Below are positions 33,050 through 41,371 of a stretch of DNA of 64,000 nt, in pieces. Each line of letters opens with the position of its first letter. The first letter of the stretch is position 1. The stretch is taken from positions 1-64,000 of the forward strand of contig JAEDKA010000010.1 in assembly GCA_016296065.1 (NCBI GenBank). Reading direction: 5' to 3'. The notes beneath the pieces are model-generated. The model worked only from the letters and a program-made list of their open reading frames with translations, was not told the origin of the DNA and did not search any database. The stretch is from Kiritimatiellia bacterium (lineage in GTDB: Bacteria > Verrucomicrobiota > Kiritimatiellia > RFP12 > UBA1067). The position numbers and the translations under genes are program-made.

Positions 33050-34615
33050 CTACTTGGACGCTGCCGGGATCGTCGGAAGCACGAGATGAGATTCGCCCCG
33101 CACAAGCCGCGTCGTCGCTGCGTCCTTAGCCTTCTCGTAGTGCGGCGAGTTGGAACCCGCGATCTCTACGCGGATTCTGTGCCCCTTCCTGAAGACATAG
33201 CTCGTGATGTCCACGCGGAAGTCGAGCTTTGTGGGCGCGTCCGCGGCAAATGCGCCGCGGCAGATCGAGTCGAGAACATTGTACGGCGTGCCGTCAGGAT
33301 AGACATCGACGAGCTTAACCGCGACGTCAGCAATCCCGGCCGTGGACTTCGCCACGATCGACGCCATGACGTTCCCCGTCACCTCGAGGTCTTCGTCCAG
33401 CACGTCCGCCGTATAGGACAGCACGTCGGCGCGCGCCTCGATCTCGGCCTGCGAGAACTGTCCGCCATTCAGGATGATGCGTCCGCCCTTCGTCGGGACG
33501 GGATTCGCCGGATCGTACTTGAACGAATCCTCGCCCGGCGCGCCCTTCGGCGCGTCGAAGGACAGCGCACGGCCCTCGCCGAAGTAGAGCTTCCTGTACT
33601 CGGTGCGCCTGAGCGGCCACTCGTTCTCGTAGCGCCAGACATTCGCGCCCATCACGAATATCTGCATCTTCCCCGGAAGCTTCGCCGTCTCGCTCGCGCG
33701 GCCTTCCAGCGCGGAGCGGAGTAACTCGTTCTCCATATCCTCGGTGACTGCCGCGCCTTCTACCTTCGAATAGTCGATCTCCGGCTTGTCGAACGTGTTG
33801 ACGCCGTGGCTCCAAGGTCCGACGCGAAGGAACGAGCCCTCCGGCATCAGCGCGAACGACTCGAAGGTGTCCGTTCCCAGCATGTCGAACCATCCCGCCT
33901 GGTAGAGCGCGCGTCCCTTAGCCGCCGAAAGGTTCCTCAGATCGCAGCGCGACACCCAGTAGGGGTCATTGCGGTCCGAATGGCGAGTCAGCTCCTCCCA
34001 GCTCTCTGGCGAGCCAAAGCCGGAATGCCACTTCTGGAAGAACTCCGGAATCAGCACCCCGCCTGGCGCGTAGTTGATCGAATACGGGTTGAAGGTGATG
34101 ACGGACGGCGCACAGGCGACAAGCGCTGGGTTTCCGCTCCTAAGGCAGGCGAGCTGCGTGTTGCCGGGGTAAGATCCGCCGACGGTCACTACTCGGCCGT
34201 TGGACCACGGCTGCGCAGCAATCCACTTCAGAAGATCTTCCGCATCGTCCACAAGGCGTCCTTCCCACGGCTCGAACACGCCCTCGGAATGGCAGCATCC
34301 GCGGCAGTCCACCGCAAGCGTCGCAACGCCCCACTCCTCCGCGCGGTCCGCAGACCACGGCCTCTCGCCGCCCGTCGCCTTGTAGGGCGAGAAAGACATG
34401 AAGCAGCCTATCTTCTCCGCGCGGTTCGTCGGAAGATACAAGTCGCCCGCGAGGTTCACGCCGTCGCGCATGGGGATCTTCACGTCGTTGAAGAACTCTG
34501 CGGACGCCACTCCCGCCAGCGGAAGGCAAGTCAGCATGGCCAGCGCAACGCCCCGCACGACAATTGCCTTGCCCGCAGTATTCGAAGCTAAAATCCAATT
34601 CTTGTCGTTCATCAT
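33050..34615 (-). CDS. Secreted CocE/NonD-family alpha/beta hydrolase
   Basis: 521 residues from ATG 34615, chosen because GGAG lies six bases upstream; upstream in-frame ATGs overlap the -10. A signal peptide follows the basic start and ends near GVASA. The X-Pro dipeptidyl-peptidase/CocE fold shows DGVNLAGDLYLP, the oxyanion-region DCRGCCHSEG, the nucleophile elbow VGGSYPGN and a C-terminal jelly roll (about 380-520) ending in a GHRIRVEIAGSNSP motif. Probably an esterase or acylase; the substrate is unknown. A family D palindrome lies within the gene at 33241-33260. Divergent from the hydrogenase-related operon. Confidence 0.75.
   Translation of the reverse strand: MMNDKNWILASNTAGKAIVVRGVALAMLTCLPLAGVASAEFFNDVKIPMRDGVNLAGDLYLPTNRAEKIGCFMSFSPYKATGGERPWSADRAEEWGVATLAVDCRGCCHSEGVFEPWEGRLVDDAEDLLKWIAAQPWSNGRVVTVGGSYPGNTQLACLRSGNPALVACAPSVITFNPYSINYAPGGVLIPEFFQKWHSGFGSPESWEELTRHSDRNDPYWVSRCDLRNLSAAKGRALYQAGWFDMLGTDTFESFALMPEGSFLRVGPWSHGVNTFDKPEIDYSKVEGAAVTEDMENELLRSALEGRASETAKLPGKMQIFVMGANVWRYENEWPLRRTEYRKLYFGEGRALSFDAPKGAPGEDSFKYDPANPVPTKGGRIILNGGQFSQAEIEARADVLSYTADVLDEDLEVTGNVMASIVAKSTAGIADVAVKLVDVYPDGTPYNVLDSICRGAFAADAPTKLDFRVDITSYVFRKGHRIRVEIAGSNSPHYEKAKDAATTRLVRGESHLVLPTIPAASK
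33241..33260. repeat. Family D palindrome in the CocE-like gene
   Basis: CCGCGGCAAATGCGCCGCGG, in the coding sequence of the C-terminal domain. Confidence 0.7.
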
Positions 34616-34652
34616 CTGCATCTCCAATCCCAGTTGTGGTTGTTCTGCGGAC

Positions 34653-34658
34653 ATTATA
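34653..34658 (-). promoter_or_regulatory. -10 for the CocE-like gene
   Basis: TATAAT with GTGCCA 17 bp upstream. About 37 bases separate it from the chosen start, leaving room for the GGAG ribosome-binding site. Confidence 0.5.
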
Positions 34659-34707
34659 CAATATCCTTCGCGTTTTGGCACTTATACGAAAGTATCTCGC
34701 CTTACCA

Positions 34708-34736
34708 TTGCCAGAATCGGAGCATAAGAGTATAAT
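34708..34736 (+). promoter_or_regulatory. Canonical promoter of the hydrogenase-related operon
   Basis: TTGCCA (-35), a 17-bp spacer and TATAAT (-10, 34731-34736). This is the clearest full -35/-10 pair in the window. The -10 directly abuts an ATG at 34737, so that ATG is probably not transcribed. Confidence 0.6.
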
Positions 34737-36461
34737 ATGCGAATTTTTCAAACTGGAATACTAATCGTGCAGACAAAACTACTCTTCACATTGCCTATTG
34801 CAATCGTCGGCGCGGCGGCCGCGCTGCATGCGACCGCCTACCTTCACGGCGAGGCGAAAAAGCATCTTTTCCGCTTCTGGGCCTTCTTTCTGGCAACTTT
34901 GGCGTCCATGCTTGCCGTCGTCTACGCGCCCGGGAAGATTTCATTCCTCCTCGCCTGGGAGGTAATGGGGCTGTCCTCGGCCGGACTCGTCGCCTTCGAA
35001 AACACCGAGAAGCCCGTGCGCAGGGCGACATGGATCTACCTCCTCGCGTGTCACGCGGGCGCGTGCGCGCTCATGCTCGCGGGCGTGCTCCTCAATAGTC
35101 CGGACGCCTTTCTCGCCGCTTTCTTCTGCGCAATCGTCGGTTTCGGACTCAAGATAGGCTTCCCGCCGTTCCACGTGTGGCTCCCTGAAGCGCATCCCGC
35201 CGCCCCGGCCCCCGCCTCCGCTGTCATGTCCGGCGCGATGATCCCCCTCGGCTTCTACGGCCTTCTCAACTTTTTCTGGCCAGTCAGCACAGTCGTTCCA
35301 TACAACACGACCGCCGGTCTCACCCTTATCGCGCTCGGTGTCGCCGGGGCAATAGGCGGAATCCTCTTCGCCCTCCCGCAGGTCAACCTGAAGAAGCTCC
35401 TCGCCTTCTCGTCCGTCGAGAACATGGGCGTAATCGCCATGGGCCTCGGCCTCTCCCTTGTTGCTGACTCGCGCGACGGCGGCTCGCTCTTTTCCGAAAT
35501 CCACGTCCTCGCCATCACTGGCGCGCTTGTGCACGTCCTGAACCACGCGCTCCTCAAGGGCGCGCTCTTCCTCGGCGCAGGCTCTGTCCTGCGCCAGACG
35601 GGGACGCTCGATCAGGACAGGCTCGGCGGACTCATGAAGCGCATGCCCTTCACCGGCACGCTCTTCACCCTCAACGCGCTCGGCCTCGCGGGGCTTCCCC
35701 CGCTCAATGGCTTCCTCGGCGAGCTTCTCATCTACACTGCCGGATTCCTCGCCGTCAGGTCCGGCAGCCCCCTGCTCGTCGCCGCCGGATTCACCGTGCT
35801 CGCGGCGCTCGCCTTCACCGGCGGACTCGCCGCGGCGGCCTACTGCAAGGCCATCGGCGCGACCTTCCTCGGCGAGCCGCGCAGCAAAGCCGCCGCAGAC
35901 GCCATCGAGACGCCGAAGCGCATGTGGATAGCCCAGCTCGCGCTGTTCCTCGGTTCCGTGGCGATGATCCCTGGAACGATCTTCATCGTCCACAAGTTCG
36001 CCGTCGGCATAGGCGAAAACATCCTCCTCACCGCCGCGACGATCGGTGGCGCGCTCGTCCTGCTCACCGCCGCGCTCGTCGGACTGCGCCGATTCCTGTG
36101 TCCGCGCGGAGCGGACAAGCCGCAATGCCCTACCTGGGACTGCGGCTACCACGAGCCGACCGCGCGCATGGCCTACACAGCGACCGCGTTCACGCAGCCG
36201 CTCGCGGACCTCTTCGCGTTCGCGCTCAAGCCACGCAAGCACCTGATTCCGTTCAAGGGACATCCCGCCGCGCCGACGGACGCAGCGCTCGTCACCGAGA
36301 CGGACGACCGCGCGCTGGCGGGCTTCTGGCGTCCGCTCTTCACCTTCTTCGCCCGCGCCTTCCAGCGCGCGCATCTCCTCCAGAGCGGATCGCTCCATCT
36401 CTACATACTTCTCATCCTCATCACGGTTGTCGTTCTTCTCGTCGCCGCCTTCGCATCATGA
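34737..36461 (+). CDS. HyfB/MrpD-like proton-translocating subunit of hydrogenase-related complex
   Basis: 574 residues (564 if GTG 34767 is used), about 14-16 membrane segments. The conserved Lys/Glu-type antiporter core is visible in LAWEVMGLSSAG, GLKIGFPPFHVWLPEAHPAAP and a lysine/histidine-rich half-channel (HVLNHALLKGALF). The C-terminal CGYHEPTARMAYTATAFTQPL is typical of HyfB. It should form the first ion channel of a complex I-like membrane arm. The stop overlaps the next start (ATGA). The ATG at 34737 immediately follows the -10, so the GTG at 34767 (MQTKLLFTLP) is the likelier start; I kept the longer call. Confidence 0.8.
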   Translation: MRIFQTGILIVQTKLLFTLPIAIVGAAAALHATAYLHGEAKKHLFRFWAFFLATLASMLAVVYAPGKISFLLAWEVMGLSSAGLVAFENTEKPVRRATWIYLLACHAGACALMLAGVLLNSPDAFLAAFFCAIVGFGLKIGFPPFHVWLPEAHPAAPAPASAVMSGAMIPLGFYGLLNFFWPVSTVVPYNTTAGLTLIALGVAGAIGGILFALPQVNLKKLLAFSSVENMGVIAMGLGLSLVADSRDGGSLFSEIHVLAITGALVHVLNHALLKGALFLGAGSVLRQTGTLDQDRLGGLMKRMPFTGTLFTLNALGLAGLPPLNGFLGELLIYTAGFLAVRSGSPLLVAAGFTVLAALAFTGGLAAAAYCKAIGATFLGEPRSKAAADAIETPKRMWIAQLALFLGSVAMIPGTIFIVHKFAVGIGENILLTAATIGGALVLLTAALVGLRRFLCPRGADKPQCPTWDCGYHEPTARMAYTATAFTQPLADLFAFALKPRKHLIPFKGHPAAPTDAALVTETDDRALAGFWRPLFTFFARAFQRAHLLQSGSLHLYILLILITVVVLLVAAFAS

Positions 36462-37360
36462 ACATACTCACCTTCCTCCTGGCGGCGCTGCTCGCGCCGC
36501 TTCTCCCCGGCATCGTCAACCAGACGAAGGCGTTCTTCGCGGGACGCCGCGGTCCGGGGTTGTTCCGCCTCTACTTCGACCTCGCGAAGCTCATGCGCAA
36601 GTCATGTCCGCGCTCCACGACATCGACGTGGCTCTTCGACATCGCGCCGTCCGTCTCGCTCGCTGCGACGGCAATCGCGGCGATGCTCTTCCCGTGGGGG
36701 CCCGGACACGGCGCGTTCGCAAGCGCAAGCGCGGCGCTGTTCTTCTACCTTCTCGGCACAGGACGCTTCTTCACGGTTCTCGGAGCGCTGGATACCGGCA
36801 GCGCGTTCGAGGGAATGGGCGCGAGCCGCGAGGTCCAGTTCTCGGCCCTCGTCGAGCCGATCGTGTTCGTCATTCTCGGCTTCCTCGTCTGCCTCTCGGG
36901 CGACGTCAATCTCCCTGGGATGCTCGGCGACTACGACGGCGGGGCATGGACGCACCACGCGTTCTCGCTCATCCTGATCGCCGTCGCCTTCTTCACTATT
37001 CTCCTCTGCGAGAACTGCCGCGTGCCGTTCGACGATCCGGAGACGCATCTTGAGCTCACGATGATCCACGAGGCGATGATCCTCGACAACGCCGGACCCG
37101 ACCTCGCCTTCATCCTCTACGGCGCCGCGCTCAAGTTCGAACTCCTCGCCGCGTTCCTCGTTGCGATGCTCGTTCCGAAGCTCTCAATCGGGCCGGAGGC
37201 GAAGACCTCCGTCCTCTTCGGCGGAATCCTCGCGACGGCCGTGCTCGTCGGAATAGTCGAATCCGTGATCGCGCGCATGCGCTTCCTAAAGACGCCGCAA
37301 GTCCTCCTCGGCACTCTGATGGTCGCGACGCTAGGGGCAGTCCTTTACATACTTTTCTAA
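36458..37360 (+). CDS. HyfC/NuoH-like membrane subunit
   Basis: 300 residues, about eight membrane segments. The NuoH/HyfC loops are present: RRGPGLFRLYFDLAKLMRK, FEGMGASREVQFSALVEP, and ENCRVPFDDPETHLELTMIHEAM. In the family this subunit docks the peripheral arm and lines the quinone-like cavity. Start ATG 36458 overlaps the hyfB-like stop. Confidence 0.85.
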   Translation: MNILTFLLAALLAPLLPGIVNQTKAFFAGRRGPGLFRLYFDLAKLMRKSCPRSTTSTWLFDIAPSVSLAATAIAAMLFPWGPGHGAFASASAALFFYLLGTGRFFTVLGALDTGSAFEGMGASREVQFSALVEPIVFVILGFLVCLSGDVNLPGMLGDYDGGAWTHHAFSLILIAVAFFTILLCENCRVPFDDPETHLELTMIHEAMILDNAGPDLAFILYGAALKFELLAAFLVAMLVPKLSIGPEAKTSVLFGGILATAVLVGIVESVIARMRFLKTPQVLLGTLMVATLGAVLYILF

Positions 37361-37370
37361 GGAGACCCAA

Positions 37371-38057
37371 ATGACTTCCACAGCAGAAATTCTTCTCGCG
37401 CTTTTCCTCCTGACGAACATCGTGCTCGCGGGCACGGGACGCCTCCGCCAGGCGATACGCCTCGTCGCGGTCCAGGGATGGATGGTCGGGCTATTGCCGA
37501 TACTCCTCTGGAACTGGACGGACGCCGGAGCGCCGGGCTTCAGGGTATGGGCCGTGGCCTTCGTCAACGGCGCGGTAAAGGGAGTGGCGCTTCCGCTCCT
37601 GCTGCGCTACGCAGCGGACAGGGCCAAGGCCAACTTCGAGCTCGAGCCGCTCGTAGGATTCCGCCTCTCGCAGGTCATCGCGTTCGCCATCGCGTCCGCG
37701 AGCTTCGCGATCGGGAAAGCCCTCCACATCCACGAGACAGTCGCCTCCGAACTCGCGATCCCCGTCGCGTTCACGACGATGGGCACGGGGCTCTTCCTCA
37801 TCTGCGCGCGGCGCAAGGCCATAACGCAGGTCCTCGGATTCCTCGCCTTCGAAAACGGAATAGCCGTCTTCGGCTCGGGCATACTGCTCGAATACGGACT
37901 CGTCGTCGAACTTGGCATCCTGCTGGACGTCTTCGTCCTCGTCTTCGTCCTCGGCATCGCGATCTACCAGATCAACCGGACATTCTCGTCCATAGACACG
38001 GACAGGCTCAACGCGCTTGGAGACGTGCACCTTATGCACAGGCACCAGTCGAACTGA
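37371..38057 (+). CDS. HyfE-like membrane subunit
   Basis: 228 residues, about six membrane segments, with AAGGAG before ATG 37371. FLLTNIVLAGTGRLRQAIRLVAVQGW and a C-terminal HLMHRH region match the HyfE/NuoK-like family of group 4 hydrogenase complexes. Its place between the C- and F-like genes supports this. Confidence 0.75.
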   Translation: MTSTAEILLALFLLTNIVLAGTGRLRQAIRLVAVQGWMVGLLPILLWNWTDAGAPGFRVWAVAFVNGAVKGVALPLLLRYAADRAKANFELEPLVGFRLSQVIAFAIASASFAIGKALHIHETVASELAIPVAFTTMGTGLFLICARRKAITQVLGFLAFENGIAVFGSGILLEYGLVVELGILLDVFVLVFVLGIAIYQINRTFSSIDTDRLNALGDVHLMHRHQSN

Positions 38058-38100
38058 AACGCGGACAACAGTCAAAGACGAATTGAGGAATTAAGAAACC

Positions 38101-39366
38101 ATGATTTCAACCCTACAGAAACTGCTGCTCGCTCTCACGTCCGTCCTGTTCGTCGCCGACCTCGTGCAGAGCGTGTTCTACATCCGCGAGGCCGACCGCC
38201 GCGAAGGCGGCGACCACATGTCCCACCGGACGTACTACATCTGCCTCTCGGCGTTCTTCGGGGCGATGGTATTCGCGCTCCTTTCCCCGAGCCTGCCGCT
38301 CATGTGGGTCGCGGTGGAGCTTACGACTCTCGTCTCCGCGCCGCTCATCGCATACCACCGGAGCCGCGGCGCCCTTGAGGCGATGTGGAAGTACCTTCTC
38401 ATATGCTCCATCGGAATCGGCCTCGCCCTCTTCGGCACCATGCTCGTTATGCACGCCGTGGAACTCCAGGAGAAAGGCGTGGCAGAAGGCTGCCGCATGT
38501 GGTTCAAGGTCGGCTTCGTCTTCATTCTCGCAGGCTACGGAACAAAGACAGGCCTCGCGCCCTTCCACACCTGGCTCCCCGACGCCCACTCCGAAGCCCC
38601 CGCTCCCGTATCGGCGCTTCTCTCGGGTGCGCTTCTCAACTGCTCGTTCTTCGCAATCGCGCGCTTCCGCGAGATAATGCCCGCGGAAATCGCTGGCTTC
38701 TGCGACGCGGCGATGATCTTCTTCGGCATCATATCCGTCGCGGTCGCGGCGATCTTCATGGTGCGGCAGACCGACTTCAAGCGCCTACTCGCCTACTCGT
38801 CCGTCGAGCACATGGGACTTATCGTCATACTGTTCGCGCTCTTCATGCGCACGCCGGCCGACCCCGGCAGAGGCGTTCTGATATCCTGCGGGGAAATCGT
38901 AGGCGACGCCGTTCTCGGCCTAGCGCTCCTCGCGCACATCGTCTTCCACTCACTGACGAAGACGATGCTCTTCCAGACGGCAGGCAACCTTCTCCTCGCC
39001 TTCGGAACGCGCGCGATCGCGTCCGTGCAGGGACTCGGCGTCTCCATGAAGGGACACTCCGCGCTGTGGATCGTCGGCGTCCTCTTCATCTGCGGAATGC
39101 CGCCGTCGGTCCTGTTTGCCTCCGAACTCGGGCTTGTCGTCTCCGCGCCCTTCTGGATGTCCGTGCTCGTCCTCGCGCTTCTCTTCGTCGTATTCGCCGC
39201 GATGATGAAGGTCGCGCTCGCGATGACGATGGGCACTCCGGTCACGAAGCCGGAGCCCGTTCCGGGAAAGATGTTAATCGTCCCCTTCACCCTGCTCGCC
39301 ATCCTCGTGGCGTCCGGCGTCCTGGCCTGCATATGCATTTCGATTCCCGGGGCCTGGCACAACTGA
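38101..39366 (+). CDS. HyfF-like proton-translocating subunit
   Basis: 421 residues, about 11 membrane segments. GYGTKTGLAPFHTWLPDAHSEAP and ELTTLVSAPLIAYH are the NuoL/M/N-type antiporter motifs; it is the second ion-channel subunit of the complex. Shorter than HyfB, as in the Hyf systems. Follows HyfE after 43 bp. Confidence 0.8.
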   Translation: MISTLQKLLLALTSVLFVADLVQSVFYIREADRREGGDHMSHRTYYICLSAFFGAMVFALLSPSLPLMWVAVELTTLVSAPLIAYHRSRGALEAMWKYLLICSIGIGLALFGTMLVMHAVELQEKGVAEGCRMWFKVGFVFILAGYGTKTGLAPFHTWLPDAHSEAPAPVSALLSGALLNCSFFAIARFREIMPAEIAGFCDAAMIFFGIISVAVAAIFMVRQTDFKRLLAYSSVEHMGLIVILFALFMRTPADPGRGVLISCGEIVGDAVLGLALLAHIVFHSLTKTMLFQTAGNLLLAFGTRAIASVQGLGVSMKGHSALWIVGVLFICGMPPSVLFASELGLVVSAPFWMSVLVLALLFVVFAAMMKVALAMTMGTPVTKPEPVPGKMLIVPFTLLAILVASGVLACICISIPGAWHN

Positions 39367-39382
39367 CAGAAAGGCACCTTCA

Positions 39383-40525
39383 ATGACCGAGACAAAGATA
39401 TTTGAAACTGCCGCTGAAGCGAACGCCTTTCTCGATTCGCTCGGCGGATATGTCGATCCGAAGGCCGTGTCGCCGCTCAAGGGAGAGTCCGCGCACGAAG
39501 TCGCCGTCGGACCAGTTCACGCCGGCGTCATCGAGCCGGGGCATTTCCGGTTCCAGTGCATGGGCGAGGATGTATACAACCTCCAGATATTCCTCGGCTA
39601 CCAGCATCGCGGCGTTGAGGATGCAATTGCCGCGGCGGACGGAAACCGCTCCCGCCAGATCGCCCTCGCCGAGACGTGCGCGGGCGACACCTCGATCGCG
39701 GCGGCGACATGCTTCTCCGAGATCTGCGAGGCGCGCGACGGGAAGCATCCGACGGACGAAGACCTTCGCCTGCGCGAACTGCTGCTCGAGCTCGAGCGCG
39801 TCGCCAACCACGTCGGCGACCTCGGCGCACTCGCAGGCGACGTCGCGTTCCTTCCGACGGCGTCGTTCTGCGGACGCATCCGCGGCGAATACCTCAACAT
39901 GACGGCGCTCGTCTGCGGAAACCGCTTCGGACGCAACGCCGTCGTTCCGGGCGGAATGCGCGTGGCGCTGACGGACGAAAAAAAGGCGAAGCTCACTGAG
40001 TGGATCGCGCGCACAAAGAAGGATCTCGACGGCGCGCTGAGGCTCATGTTCGAGGAGCCGACGGTGCTTGAGCGGCTCGAAGGCACAGGCGTCGTTCCAA
40101 AGGAGACCGCAGAGGAAATCGGGCTCGTCGGCGTCGCGCGGCGCGCTAGCGTTGAGCTACAAGGCGACGTCCTTTCGCGCGCACTGGTGCGCCGCATGGA
40201 GATAGACGAGGCGCATGCTCGCATAACCGAAATTCTCCTCGACGCCAGAAACCGCGCGGAAGATGCGTCCCGCCGCGCCACTCCCCAAGGAGATGCGGCG
40301 TCCCGCCGCGTCACAACAATCGTCGCAACCGTCAACGCCTGGCGCGGTCCGCTCGTCCACGCGGCGCTCTTCGGCGAAGACGGGGCGATGCTCCGCTACA
40401 AGATCGTAGATCCGTCCGCCCACAACTGGCAGGGACTTGCCTACGCTCTTCGCGGCGAACAGATATCGAACTTCCCGATCTGCAACAAATCATTCAACCT
40501 CTCCTACTGCGGAACTGACAGGTGA
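39383..40525 (+). CDS. Group 4 hydrogenase-like large subunit lacking NiFe cysteine pairs (Ehr type)
   Basis: 380 residues with the NuoD/HycE fold: GPVHAGVIEPGHFRF, LGYQHRGVE, and ELERVANHVGDLGAL. The first NiFe site, normally RxCGxC, reads ETCAGDTS (Cys99 only). The C-terminal site, normally DPCxxCTDR, reads NLSYCGTDR (372-380), with Cys367 and Cys376 outside the usual positions. A functional NiFe centre is therefore unlikely. The family with such losses is the energy-converting hydrogenase-related (Ehr) complexes. Residues about 293-311 (SRRATPQGDAASRRVT) derive from a family C-like palindrome inserted in frame. The electron partner is unknown. Confidence 0.8.
   Translation: MTETKIFETAAEANAFLDSLGGYVDPKAVSPLKGESAHEVAVGPVHAGVIEPGHFRFQCMGEDVYNLQIFLGYQHRGVEDAIAAADGNRSRQIALAETCAGDTSIAAATCFSEICEARDGKHPTDEDLRLRELLLELERVANHVGDLGALAGDVAFLPTASFCGRIRGEYLNMTALVCGNRFGRNAVVPGGMRVALTDEKKAKLTEWIARTKKDLDGALRLMFEEPTVLERLEGTGVVPKETAEEIGLVGVARRASVELQGDVLSRALVRRMEIDEAHARITEILLDARNRAEDASRRATPQGDAASRRVTTIVATVNAWRGPLVHAALFGEDGAMLRYKIVDPSAHNWQGLAYALRGEQISNFPICNKSFNLSYCGTDR
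40292..40315. repeat. Family C palindrome in the large-subunit gene
   Basis: GATGCGGCGTCCCGCCGCGTCACA, preceded by a shorter related copy at 40263-40280. It encodes the Arg/Ser/Ala-rich insert of the subunit. Confidence 0.65.
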
Positions 40526-40529
40526 CACC

Positions 40530-41264
40530 ATGCTGAAGGCTTTATTCGAACGACTTAGACAGGGTTTCAAGACGGGCGCTTTTCCTCCCGCCGCGCCGAA
40601 CCTTCCGCCGGAATTCCGCGGACGGCCCGAGATCGACTCCGACATCACGGCCGAGGATGTCGAGCGCGCCCAGTCCGTCTGCCCCGTTGTCGGCGCACTT
40701 TCCCGCGACGCCGATGGCGCGAAGCTCGACATGGGGCGCTGCACCTTCTGCGGACGCTGCGCGGAAGCCTGCGGCAAGATAAGGTTCACGAAGGAATACC
40801 GTCTCGGCGTCTTCAGGAGAGACGACCTCGTCGTGAAGTCCGGAGAACATGGCTACGAGCCTCCGAAGCAGACCAACCCCGCCGCGCTTTCACTGAAGCA
40901 CACGCTACAGCTCCGCGAGGTTTCCGCCGGAGGCTGCGCCGCGTGCGAACTCGATGCGAACGTGCTGGGAACCCTCGCATGGGACATGGGGCGCTTCGGA
41001 ATCCGCTTCGTCGCATCGCCCCGCCATGCGGACGCGATCTACCTGACCGGCCCGGTGTCGAAGAACATGCAGCTCGCGCTCGACAAGACCTTCGCCGCGG
41101 CGCCGGACCCGAAGTTCCTCATAGCCGCCGGCGCATGTGCCATATCTGGCGGACTCTACGAGCACGGCAAACTCCCGGCGACGCCGGCCCTCTACATCCC
41201 GGGCTGCCCTCCGCACCCGGCCACGACGCTTGAAGCGCTTCTCCGCTTCACGGGCGGGATGTAG
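40530..41264 (+). CDS. HyfI-like small subunit with ferredoxin domain
   Basis: 244 residues from ATG 40530. An N-terminal 4Fe-4S domain has CTFCGRCAEAC (40731-40770 region) plus an upstream Cys-Pro. The NuoB/HyfI domain follows with the proximal cluster cysteines in GGCAACELD, GACAISGG and PGCPPHP. All four N2-type ligands are present, so electrons can reach the large subunit even though that subunit lacks NiFe ligands. It would be the last gene of the operon. No HyfA, HyfD or HyfH homolog and no maturation gene is nearby. Confidence 0.8.
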   Translation: MLKALFERLRQGFKTGAFPPAAPNLPPEFRGRPEIDSDITAEDVERAQSVCPVVGALSRDADGAKLDMGRCTFCGRCAEACGKIRFTKEYRLGVFRRDDLVVKSGEHGYEPPKQTNPAALSLKHTLQLREVSAGGCAACELDANVLGTLAWDMGRFGIRFVASPRHADAIYLTGPVSKNMQLALDKTFAAAPDPKFLIAAGACAISGGLYEHGKLPATPALYIPGCPPHPATTLEALLRFTGGM

Positions 41265-41371
41265 ACGAGCTAGATGTACTCATTTTCCGTGACAAGCGGC
41301 GCGTCGTCCTCGGCCCATCTCGGCAGGCGGCGCCACTGCTGTCTTGATCTTCGCGACAAGCCTTCGGCGCG

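Noticed and set aside
34941..36398. A 485-residue minus-strand frame opposite the HyfB-like gene
   Set aside because: Glu/Arg-rich antisense; the plus strand has clear transmembrane and antiporter motifs.
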